From contig SKPU01000005.1 in NCBI GenBank assembly GCA_007119335.1, forward strand, positions 1 through 7,882: a stretch of 7,882 nt of DNA. The letters run 5' to 3'. Under the pieces are notes generated by a model. It was not told the origin of the DNA. It searched no databases and worked only from the letters and a program-made list of their open reading frames with translations. Source of the DNA: Syntrophomonadaceae bacterium. GTDB lineage: Bacteria > Bacillota > Dethiobacteria > DTU022. Made by a program: the position numbers and the translations under genes. Positions 1 to 6,582 of this stretch are shown here, piece by piece. Position 1 is the first letter of the stretch; each line of letters opens with the position of its first letter.

Positions 1-710
1 AAGATGGAAGTATGGCCCGCTTACCTCAGCTTATCGAATTTTGCAACGAGCATAATTTAAAAATGATCAGTGTGGCTGATTTGATCAATTATCGTTTGAA
101 AAAGGAAAAATTGGTATGGTGTTCTGCGACAACAGAATTGCCTACACTTCTGGGTGAATTTAAACTGGTTATATATGAGAACAGTGTTGACGAATTAACT
201 CATCTAGCCTTGATCAAGGGTGAAATTGACCCTAAAAAGCCGACACTAGTGAGGGTTCACTCTGAATGTATGACCGGAGATGTTTTTGCATCTTTGCGCT
301 GTGATTGCGGCAACCAGCTGTATCAAGCAATGCGACAGATCTCAGAAAACGGTAACGGTGTCTTGATTTACATGCGTCAAGAGGGTCGGGGGATCGGGCT
401 TCTAAATAAAATCCGGGCTTATGAATTGCAGGATCAGGGTAAAGATACCTGTGAAGCCAACGAAGCTCTCGGCTTTGAAGTTGATTTGCGTGATTATGGA
501 GTGGGGGCGCAGATCATGGTCGATTTAGATTTGAAAAACATTAAACTCCTCACCAATAACCCCCGTAAAATTAAAGGGCTTGAAGGTTACGGATTGAATA
601 TTGTCGAAAGAGTCCCTATAGAAGTTGAACCATGCCAGTACAATAACGAGTATTTGTCGACCAAAAAAACCAAGCTTGGTCACTATCTGAATATGGTTAA
701 AGAGGTTTAA
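1..710 (+). CDS. ribBA: RibBA, 3' part: GTP cyclohydrolase II domain (partial)
   Basis: This is the C-terminal part of a bifunctional riboflavin enzyme, cut by the window start. The frame is open from position 3 and reads DGSMARLPQL, the usual end of the 3,4-dihydroxy-2-butanone-4-phosphate synthase (RibB) domain, so the Met at position 12 is internal and not the start. A short linker leads into GTP cyclohydrolase II, which opens the GTP imidazole ring in the first step of riboflavin synthesis. Numbered from the Met at 12, the zinc cysteines are C86, C97 and C99 (SECMTGDVF then RCDCG), the catalytic motif RQEGRGIGL holds R126, and YGVGAQ and TNNPRK follow. All key residues of this domain are present. 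It lies 84 bases before ribH, which uses its product lineage. Any FMN riboswitch would sit upstream, outside the window. The RibB catalytic part cannot be judged here. Confidence 0.96.
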   Translation, partial: DGSMARLPQLIEFCNEHNLKMISVADLINYRLKKEKLVWCSATTELPTLLGEFKLVIYENSVDELTHLALIKGEIDPKKPTLVRVHSECMTGDVFASLRCDCGNQLYQAMRQISENGNGVLIYMRQEGRGIGLLNKIRAYELQDQGKDTCEANEALGFEVDLRDYGVGAQIMVDLDLKNIKLLTNNPRKIKGLEGYGLNIVERVPIEVEPCQYNNEYLSTKKTKLGHYLNMVKEV

Positions 711-750
711 ATCAGACATAGCAAGATAGGAAACAGCAGTAATAAAAAGG

Positions 751-780
751 GAGTTAAAATTAGGGCTCCTCATTAAACTC
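751..780 (+). other. Possible hairpin in the ribBA-ribH spacer
   Basis: GAGTT (751-755) can pair with AACTC (776-780), and a small AGG/CCT stem can form inside. Alternatively CTCCT (766-770) can pair with GGGAG at 749-753 or at 782-786, the latter being the ribH ribosome binding site. This is complementarity seen by eye; there is no T-run, so it is not a standard intrinsic terminator. It could be chance. Confidence 0.25.
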
Positions 781-781
781 T

Positions 782-788
782 GGGAGGG
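782..788 (+). promoter_or_regulatory. Ribosome binding site of ribH (supports TTG start)
   Basis: GGGAGGG lies six bases before TTG at 795. No ATG or GTG in this frame lies between it and the conserved N-terminal region of the protein, so it decides the TTG start. Confidence 0.8.
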
Positions 789-794
789 AACATT

Positions 795-1262
795 TTGAAG
801 ACTATTGAAGGAAAACTTATAGCCCGTGATTACCGATTTGGCATTATTGTCAGCCGTTTCAATGAATTCATCTCCGGACACCTTTTAAGTGGCGCCCTGG
901 ACTGTTTAAAGCGGCACGAAGCCAAAGAAGAAGGAATTGAAATTATCTGGGTGCCCGGATCATTTGAACTCCCGATGGGAGCTTTAAAAGCTGCGCAAAG
1001 CAAGCGCTACGATGCTGTGATCTGTCTTGGAGCGGTTATCCGCGGGGCGACTCCGCATTTTGAATATGTGGCCTCCGAAGTGGCCAAAGGGATAGCCAGT
1101 GTCGGCCTTGACACAGGGATCCCTGTAATATTCGGGGTGGTTACCAGTGATACCCTGGAGCAGGCTATAGAAAGAGCAGGCAGCAAGTCCGGTAACAAGG
1201 GTTGGCAGGCTGCCGCCTCTGCTATTGAAATGGCCGATTTGAACAGCCAGTTTGGTTCTTAG
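795..1262 (+). CDS. ribH: 6,7-dimethyl-8-ribityllumazine synthase (RibH)
   Basis: This enzyme condenses 5-amino-6-ribitylaminouracil with 3,4-dihydroxy-2-butanone 4-phosphate to give lumazine, the penultimate step of riboflavin synthesis. At 155 residues it has the normal family length. Family motifs run in order: SRFNEFIS near residues 20-27, VPGSFELP near 53-60, then [16 protein letters not shown] (about 77-92) with the substrate-binding Gly-Ala-Val and the catalytic His of the TPHFEYV segment. [17 protein letters not shown] near 113-129 and a KGWQAA segment close the fold. Proteins of this family assemble as pentamers or 60-meric capsids in the cytosol; which form occurs here cannot be told. 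Start is TTG, backed by a strong ribosome binding site. Its upstream neighbour ribBA makes the four-carbon substrate, so co-transcription is likely. No residue looks abnormal. Some groups name this gene ribE. Confidence 0.97.
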   Translation: MKTIEGKLIARDYRFGIIVSRFNEFISGHLLSGALDCLKRHEAKEEGIEIIWVPGSFELPMGALKAAQSKRYDAVICLGAVIRGATPHFEYVASEVAKGIASVGLDTGIPVIFGVVTSDTLEQAIERAGSKSGNKGWQAAASAIEMADLNSQFGS

Positions 1263-1317
1263 AATGAAAACCTGGAATAAAAATGGCTGCCCGATCAAAT
1301 GCCATAAAATGTCACAC

Positions 1318-1323
1318 AAGGAG
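1318..1323 (+). promoter_or_regulatory. Ribosome binding site of polA (supports TTG start)
   Basis: AAGGAG lies eight bases before TTG at 1332, the ideal distance. It decides this start for polA, whose conserved VDGNSLLYRAFYALP block begins about a dozen residues downstream. Confidence 0.85.
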
Positions 1324-1331
1324 CCGGTTAA

Positions 1332-4019
1332 TTGAAATCTTCAAGCCCAGAGAAAATAGTAATTGTAGATGGAAACAGTTTGCTTTACCGGGCGTTCTAT
1401 GCACTTCCCCTGCTTCAAAATCGTCGTGGTGAACACACCAACGCGGTTTACGGTTTTACTAACATGCTTTTTAAGCTTCTTGAAGAAGAAAAACCTGATT
1501 ACGTGGCTGTAGCGTTTGATCCGCCAAAGCCCACCTTTCGATCCCGCATTGACGACTCTTACAAGGCGCAGCGTGAAAAAGCTCCACCTGAGTTAAGCGA
1601 GCAGTTTTTGCGGAGCCGCCAGGTTCTTAACGCGATGAGCATTCCTGTTTTTGAAGTTGATGATTTTGAAGCTGATGATGTAATTGGCACCATAACCGAT
1701 CTCTTTACAAAAAGAGATCATCAGGTGACCATAGTTACCGGCGATGCCGATTTGCTCCAGATTATCGGTGATCAGGCCACCGTTATGATGACCAGAAAGG
1801 GGATCAGCCGCATGGAGCGCTATGATCGTTCCCGCTTAAAGGAAGAATACGGACTGGAACCCGAGCAGATCATCGATTATAAAGCGCTGAAAGGCGATGC
1901 TTCTGATAATATACCGGGCGTTCCCGGGATTGGCGAGAAAACAGCGCGTCAGCTGATTGAAACATATCATACGTTGGAAGGAATTTACGATAATATCGAT
2001 CAGCTCACAAAGAAAACAGCTGCTAATATGCATCAATACCGCGAACAGCTTATTACCGGCCGTGAACTGGTTGCTCTGCGCCGCGATGTGCCCCTTGATC
2101 TTGATTGGGAACAGTGCCGCTACCGCGATCCGGACTACGATCAATTACTGCCCTTGTTATATGAGCTTGAATTTAAAGGCCTGATTAATAAAATTAAAGC
2201 TAAATTAGCCGGTAGTGGTGAAAGCGGGCTGTCCGGGCCGGTAGAACAAATAAGTGATGGTAAGCTGCTTGAAAGCCCCGATCAACTAAGAAAAGTTCTT
2301 GATGAACTCGGTGCAAGTGATACCCTGGCCCTGCTGCTTGAACACGAAAGCGGGCGCCCATACTGGAGACAGCCGGTTTTTGCCCTGGCCCTGGCTATTG
2401 ATCAGGAAAAATGCTATTACCTGAGCCCGGCGGCTTTTAGCAAGCAAGAAGTAGAAATTTGGAAAGCTTTGTCCGCTGCCGGTGAGCGGGATATAAATCT
2501 CCTTGTCCATAATGTCAAGCAGTGGATTCACCTGTTTTCCGAGCATAATCTACCCTCACCCGGTTTTGCTTTTGACACCCAATTAGCCGCTTACCTTACT
2601 GATCCGGCCCGCGGAGGTTATGACCTGCCTAACTTGCTGCAGTGGTACCTGAGCCTGGAAACTGAGCACTTGGGAGATCGAAAGAAAGCGGATCCGGATT
2701 TTGACCGGCGCGGACCGCAGATGGCCGGACAGGCCGGGCAATTGTTTCCTCTCATGGAAGCACTGCAGCAGGAGTTGAAGGAGCAGGAACTTGAATTATT
2801 ACTTTACGAACTTGAATTGCCCCTGGCCGGTGTATTAACCCGGATGGAACGGCAGGGGATTGCTATCGATTTAGATTACCTGCGCGATCTTTCCGCAGAA
2901 ATTTGTAACCGCCTTAAGGAGCTTGAAGGTAAGATTTATATCAAAGCTGGCGAGGAATTTAATATAAACTCCCCCCAGCAGTTGTCCAGGATTCTTTTTG
3001 ATAAACTCCAACTTCCTGAATTACGAAAAACCAAGACCGGACGCTCAACCGATGCAAAAGTGCTCGAAGAGTTGTCTTATCAGCACGAAATAGCAGCGTT
3101 ACTCCTTCACTATCGCCAACTGGCTAAACTGGAAGGAACTTATCTTTCCGGTTTAATCGACCTCGTCGATCCAGACGAAAGAAAGCTCTACACAAATTTA
3201 AACCAGACCGCCACTGCAACCGGACGGTTGAGCAGCAGCGATCCAAACCTGCAAAATATCCCGATCCGACTTGAAGAAGGACGGCGTATCCGCCGGGCAT
3301 TTGTTCCCTCGGAAAAAGATAAAATACTTTTTGCTGCCGACTATTCCCAGGTTGAGCTGCGTATCTTAGCCGATCTATCCCAGGACCCAATACTTATTGA
3401 AGCATTTGCAACCGGACAGGATATTCACAGCCGTACTGCAGCAGAAGTTAACGATATCACCTTAGAGGAAGTAACCCCGATTATGCGCGAGAAAGCGAAA
3501 GCGGTTAACTTTGGTATTATTTACGGTTCCAGCGATTACGGGCTGGCCCAGAACCTAAACATTCCCCGTGCGGAAGCTAAAGCGTATATCGATAGCTACT
3601 TTGAACGTTACCGGGGAGTAAAAGAATATATGGATAAAATAATCGGCCAGGCCCGTGAACAAGGATATGTAACCACTATGTTAAAGCGGCGGCGCTATTT
3701 ACCTGAGATTTATTCCTCTAACCATAATACCCGCAGTTTTGCAGAGCGAATGGCTTTAAACACTCCGATCCAGGGTTCTGCAGCTGATATAATAAAACTG
3801 GCTATGTTGAGGATCGATAACATTATTGCAGAAGGCGGTTTTAACGCAACAATGCTGCTGCAGATTCACGACGAACTACTCTTTGAAATTGAGGAATCCG
3901 AGCTAAGCTTCTTTGCCCCGATGGTCCAGCGTGAAATGGAACAGGCTTTTAATTTAAGCGTTCCTTTGCAGGTTGACCTGAAATGGGGTTACAGCTGGGA
4001 AGAGCTGAAGCAGCTATAA
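1332..4019 (+). CDS. polA: DNA polymerase I
   Basis: Family A polymerase that removes Okazaki primers and fills repair gaps. Its 895 residues form three domains. The 5' nuclease (about 1-290) keeps its metal ligands: D13, D63, E113, D115, D116, D138, D140, D189 and D192, plus the helix-hairpin-helix around GVPGIGEKTA. The 3'-5' exonuclease-like domain (about 310-490) looks inactive: the DxE site reads E337-H338-E339, the second site is W398 where E. coli has D424, and the YxxxD site reads M464-x3-A468. The polymerase domain (about 490-895) is intact: motif A DYSQVELR with D670, motif B with R719, K723, F727 and Y731, motif C QIHDE with H846 and D847. Loss of proofreading is known in Bacillus and Thermus Pol I, so this is typical for Firmicutes. 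Start is TTG with a good ribosome binding site. mutM follows after 14 bases, probably in one transcript. Confidence 0.98.
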   Translation: MKSSSPEKIVIVDGNSLLYRAFYALPLLQNRRGEHTNAVYGFTNMLFKLLEEEKPDYVAVAFDPPKPTFRSRIDDSYKAQREKAPPELSEQFLRSRQVLNAMSIPVFEVDDFEADDVIGTITDLFTKRDHQVTIVTGDADLLQIIGDQATVMMTRKGISRMERYDRSRLKEEYGLEPEQIIDYKALKGDASDNIPGVPGIGEKTARQLIETYHTLEGIYDNIDQLTKKTAANMHQYREQLITGRELVALRRDVPLDLDWEQCRYRDPDYDQLLPLLYELEFKGLINKIKAKLAGSGESGLSGPVEQISDGKLLESPDQLRKVLDELGASDTLALLLEHESGRPYWRQPVFALALAIDQEKCYYLSPAAFSKQEVEIWKALSAAGERDINLLVHNVKQWIHLFSEHNLPSPGFAFDTQLAAYLTDPARGGYDLPNLLQWYLSLETEHLGDRKKADPDFDRRGPQMAGQAGQLFPLMEALQQELKEQELELLLYELELPLAGVLTRMERQGIAIDLDYLRDLSAEICNRLKELEGKIYIKAGEEFNINSPQQLSRILFDKLQLPELRKTKTGRSTDAKVLEELSYQHEIAALLLHYRQLAKLEGTYLSGLIDLVDPDERKLYTNLNQTATATGRLSSSDPNLQNIPIRLEEGRRIRRAFVPSEKDKILFAADYSQVELRILADLSQDPILIEAFATGQDIHSRTAAEVNDITLEEVTPIMREKAKAVNFGIIYGSSDYGLAQNLNIPRAEAKAYIDSYFERYRGVKEYMDKIIGQAREQGYVTTMLKRRRYLPEIYSSNHNTRSFAERMALNTPIQGSAADIIKLAMLRIDNIIAEGGFNATMLLQIHDELLFEIEESELSFFAPMVQREMEQAFNLSVPLQVDLKWGYSWEELKQL

Positions 4020-4020
4020 G

Positions 4021-4028
4021 AAAAGGGG
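4021..4028 (+). promoter_or_regulatory. Ribosome binding site of mutM (decides start)
   Basis: AAAAGGGG starts one base after the polA stop and lies five bases before ATG at 4034. It favours that ATG over an in-frame GTG at 3983 inside polA. Confidence 0.7.
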
Positions 4029-4033
4029 TACTA

Positions 4034-4930
4034 ATGCCTGAATTACCCGAAGTGGAAGTAATCCGCCGTGAAATAGGGCCATTGATCAAAAACAAAACTT
4101 TTGAGGTCCCAGTTTTGTATATGCCTTCCACTGTTGATCACCCTTCTTCTGACGAATTTACCACCTCTTTGCCTGGACGCACCGCTAAAAATGCCAGGCG
4201 TAAAGGTAAGTATTTATTGATAGATCTTAATGATGGGATCCTGGCAGTCCACCTGCGCATGACCGGCAACCTGCTCTACAAAGAAAAGAGTGCCAATCAT
4301 GAAGCAGCGGCAGAAAAATCTGTAAAAGCAAACGAAACTTTCCCGGCAGACCAACGTTTCCTGCGTCTGGCCATGCCTTTTACCGACGGTTCTGCACTGC
4401 ATTTTTCTGACATGCGCCGATTTGGACGGGTTTGGCTGGTCGAAAATGAGGAACAACTGCAGACGATAGTTTTGAAAAATGTCGGGCCCGACCTATTAAA
4501 CGATTTGTGCTGCGAAGAATTTATAGAGTTACTGCAAAAAAGAAAACGCAGCCAGCTTAAAGCTCTGCTGCTTGACCAGGGTTTTGCGGCCGGGATGGGC
4601 AATATCTATACCGACGAGTGCCTTTTTCGCTGTGGAATCCATCCCCGCCGGCAGGCTGAAACTCTGAGCCCTGCAGATGCCGAACAACTATACCGATCTA
4701 TTCAAGACGTATTAGCTGACGGAATCGAACATGGGGGGACAACATTTCGCGATTATCGCAACTCGAGCGGCGCGCTCGGTGATTTTCAGTCCAGGCTTGC
4801 CGTTTACGGACGTAAAGATGAGCCCTGCAGCTGTGGTGCAACTATCAAAAAAATAACAGCTGCCGGACGGGGTACCTATTACTGTCCCCGCTGCCAGGCT
4901 GAGCAAGCCGGGGAAGAGGGGTGTAATTGA
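4034..4930 (+). CDS. mutM: Formamidopyrimidine-DNA glycosylase (MutM/Fpg)
   Basis: Bifunctional glycosylase/AP lyase that excises 8-oxoguanine and ring-opened purines. The ATG start puts the catalytic proline directly after Met (MPELPEVEV: P2, E3); the longer frame from 3983 would bury it, so it is rejected. Other landmarks are K59 in the beta-hairpin, the lesion-gap intercalation residues M76, R128 and F130, and the helix-two-turn-helix with N190 in GMGNIYTDE. A C-terminal zinc finger (265-287) follows, with R279 in its loop. Two oddities stand out. The finger reads C265-x-C267-x16-C284-x2-C287, one residue short of the usual CxxC in its first knuckle. The loop between M76 and FTDGS (116-120) is about 17 residues longer than in the Bacillus stearothermophilus enzyme as I recall it, giving 298 residues against a usual 270-280. 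Placement between polA and coaE is the classic Firmicute order. Confidence 0.96.
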   Translation: MPELPEVEVIRREIGPLIKNKTFEVPVLYMPSTVDHPSSDEFTTSLPGRTAKNARRKGKYLLIDLNDGILAVHLRMTGNLLYKEKSANHEAAAEKSVKANETFPADQRFLRLAMPFTDGSALHFSDMRRFGRVWLVENEEQLQTIVLKNVGPDLLNDLCCEEFIELLQKRKRSQLKALLLDQGFAAGMGNIYTDECLFRCGIHPRRQAETLSPADAEQLYRSIQDVLADGIEHGGTTFRDYRNSSGALGDFQSRLAVYGRKDEPCSCGATIKKITAAGRGTYYCPRCQAEQAGEEGCN

Positions 4931-4934
4931 AGCG

Positions 4935-5531
4935 ATGCGCATTATCGGTTTAACAGGAGGGATCGCTTCCGGCAAAAGCACCGTTGCAAAAATGCTTCAA
5001 AAAAAAGGCGCTTACCTGCTTGATGCGGATCAACTGGCCCGAGAAGCCGTTGAACCCGGTCAACCGGCCTGGCAGGAAATTGTAAATTGGCTGGGTCAAT
5101 CAATCCTGCTGCCCGACCGAAGCATTGACCGGGCCAAACTTGGTAACCTGGTTTTTAATGACAAGCAGAAACTTGAACAACTCAATAATATAGTCCATCC
5201 CTGGGTTGGAAAACGTTTTACCAAGCTTTCGGAGGAGATTAAAGAAAAAGATCCCGAAGCCGTGCTTGTTTACGACATTCCCCTCTTAGTGGAAGCCGGC
5301 ATGCAAAAGATGGTTGATATGATCATCCTGGTTTATGTGCCTCGGGAAACTCAAATTATGCGTCTGCAGAAAAGAGACGGGATCAGCCGGGTAGAGGCGG
5401 AAACCCGTCTGAAAGCTCAAAAGCCTTTAGAGGAGAAAAAAAAGGATGCCGATGTTATAATTGATAACAGGGGCAAGCTGCCTGAGACTGCCCGCCAGGT
5501 GGATCGGTTCTGGGAATCTTTTAAACGCTAA
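4935..5531 (+). CDS. coaE: Dephospho-CoA kinase (CoaE)
   Basis: Phosphorylates the 3'-hydroxyl of dephospho-CoA with ATP, the last step of coenzyme A synthesis, in the cytosol. Its 198 residues match the family length. The Walker A loop GGIASGKST lies at 8-16 (K14, S15). DADQLARE at 30-37 carries the acidic D30/D32 pair, IVHP at 86-89 is the family's substrate-side motif, and DIPLL at 114-118 forms the Walker B-like strand. The lid region RLQKRDGIS (143-151) supplies arginines, and DVIIDNRG (173-180) ends the nucleotide fold. ATG lies four bases after the mutM stop, and the best ribosome binding site is a purine run (GAGGGG, about 4916-4921) inside the end of mutM, so translation is probably coupled. 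No key residue is missing. Confidence 0.97.
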   Translation: MRIIGLTGGIASGKSTVAKMLQKKGAYLLDADQLAREAVEPGQPAWQEIVNWLGQSILLPDRSIDRAKLGNLVFNDKQKLEQLNNIVHPWVGKRFTKLSEEIKEKDPEAVLVYDIPLLVEAGMQKMVDMIILVYVPRETQIMRLQKRDGISRVEAETRLKAQKPLEEKKKDADVIIDNRGKLPETARQVDRFWESFKR

Positions 5532-5543
5532 ATAATGAACATG

Positions 5544-5550
5544 AAGGAGG
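5544..5550 (+). promoter_or_regulatory. Strong ribosome binding site of the isocitrate dehydrogenase gene
   Basis: AAGGAGG, a full consensus match, lies six bases before ATG at 5557. It is the strongest such site in the window and suggests high translation of this gene relative to its upstream neighbours. Confidence 0.9.
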
Positions 5551-5556
5551 ATATAT

Positions 5557-6555
5557 ATGCACACAGTAACCCTAATTAATGGAGATGGCATAGGCCCGGA
5601 AATTACAGCAGCGACGTTAGAGGTAATTAAAGCAACCGGGGTTAAAATCAAATGGGAGGAAGTAAGGGCCGGTGAGGGGGCGCTCGAAAAATTTGGAACA
5701 CCATTACCTGAAGATGTTATTACCTCACTTAAAAAAACAGGAGTCGGTCTGAAGGCTCCGCTGACCACCCCACTCGGTTCGGGTTTCCGCAGTATTAACG
5801 TCGCTCTACGTATGGAACTCGATTTATATGTGAACCTGCGGCCCTCTAAAACCTTCCCCGGGATTATCTCACGATATGACGGGATTGACCTGGTTGTGGT
5901 CCGGGAAAACACAGAAGATCTCTATTCCGGTGTTGAGCATATGGTCGGTGAAGATGCAGCAGAAAGCATTAAAATTATTACTCGCAAAGCCTCAGAGCGT
6001 ATCGTGCACTTTGCTTTTAAATATGCCATTGATGCCGGCCGGAAAAAGGTAACAGCTGTGCATAAAGCAAATATCCTTAAATTATCGGATGGCCTTTTTT
6101 TGGAGGCAGCGCGCAATGTAGCTGAACAGTATCCCCAGATTGAGTTTGAAGATCGTATCGTTGATAACATGGCCATGCAGCTGGTTCAAAAACCATGGGA
6201 TTATGATGTCATGGTTATGCCGAACCTTTATGGTGATATCTTGTCCGATCTCTGTGCGGGATTGGTCGGAGGCCTTGGCCTAGTTCCGGGTGCTAATATC
6301 GGCGATCATGCCGCCCTGTTCGAACCGGTCCACGGCAGCGCTCCCAAACATGCCGGTCAGAACCGGGCCAACCCCTCGGCGATGATCATGGCTGCAGTAT
6401 TAATGCTTGGCTACCTCGGTGAAAATGAAGCCGCCCGGCGCATTGAGAGTGCCCTGGCAGCCTTAATTAAGGAAGGCAAAAATGTTACCCCCGATCTCGG
6501 TGGCGCTGTTGGAACCAGTGATATGGCAGGAGCCCTGGTCAAATTGATTAAATAA
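5557..6555 (+). CDS. icd: Isocitrate dehydrogenase, short NAD-IDH/IDH3-type
   Basis: A beta-decarboxylating dehydrogenase of 332 residues, predicted to convert isocitrate to 2-oxoglutarate. The substrate loop PLTTPLGSG then FRSINVALR (69-85) holds S79, N81 and R85, equivalent to E. coli Icd S113, N115 and R119. The Ser-x-Asn pair separates isocitrate enzymes from isopropylmalate and homoisocitrate relatives. R95, R116 ([10 protein letters not shown]), Y123, K170, D204, D227 and D231 (NLYGDILSD) complete the substrate and metal site. In the cofactor loop, K264-H265 replaces the Asp-Ile usual in NAD enzymes and resembles NADP-type Lys-Tyr, but TPDLGG at 311-316 lacks the NADP-type Tyr and Arg. 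NAD or NADP use is therefore open. Start is ATG with an excellent ribosome binding site, 25 bases after coaE. It likely supplies 2-oxoglutarate for glutamate. A tartrate or malate-type activity is a less likely alternative. Confidence 0.88.
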   Translation: MHTVTLINGDGIGPEITAATLEVIKATGVKIKWEEVRAGEGALEKFGTPLPEDVITSLKKTGVGLKAPLTTPLGSGFRSINVALRMELDLYVNLRPSKTFPGIISRYDGIDLVVVRENTEDLYSGVEHMVGEDAAESIKIITRKASERIVHFAFKYAIDAGRKKVTAVHKANILKLSDGLFLEAARNVAEQYPQIEFEDRIVDNMAMQLVQKPWDYDVMVMPNLYGDILSDLCAGLVGGLGLVPGANIGDHAALFEPVHGSAPKHAGQNRANPSAMIMAAVLMLGYLGENEAARRIESALAALIKEGKNVTPDLGGAVGTSDMAGALVKLIK

Positions 6556-6570
6556 AGTTCCGGATATTTT

Positions 6571-6575
6571 GGAGG
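6571..6575 (+). promoter_or_regulatory. Ribosome binding site of the first nitrilase-like gene
   Basis: GGAGG lies seven bases before ATG at 6583, supporting that start and indicating that the catalytically altered gene is still translated. Confidence 0.85.
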
Positions 6576-6582
6576 CTTTTTT

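Noticed and set aside
525..881. Reverse-strand frame across the end of ribBA and start of ribH, and similar antisense frames elsewhere
   Set aside because: They lie opposite well-identified genes, have no recognisable family features, and look like by-products of codon use on the coding strand.
1305..1310. TAAAAT as a -10 box of a polA promoter
   Set aside because: The bases 16-18 upstream (around 1281-1288) do not resemble a -35 box, and no TGn extension is present.
2321..2393. Repeated CCCTGGCCCTG as a repeat element
   Set aside because: Only two imperfect copies occur, both coding for Leu/Ala runs in the exonuclease-like domain of Pol I.
3983..4033. Longer mutM starting at GTG 3983 inside polA
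   Set aside because: It would place 17 residues before the catalytic Pro2, which must be N-terminal, and it has no ribosome binding site; ATG 4034 has both.
5456..5461. TATAAT match in the end of coaE as a promoter for icd
   Set aside because: It encodes the conserved DVIID strand of CoaE, and no TTGACA-like box lies 15-19 bases upstream.
6556..6582. TTTTGGAGGCTTTTTT as a terminator between icd and the first nitrilase gene
   Set aside because: There is a T-run but no preceding GC-rich hairpin, and the GGAGG is a ribosome binding site.
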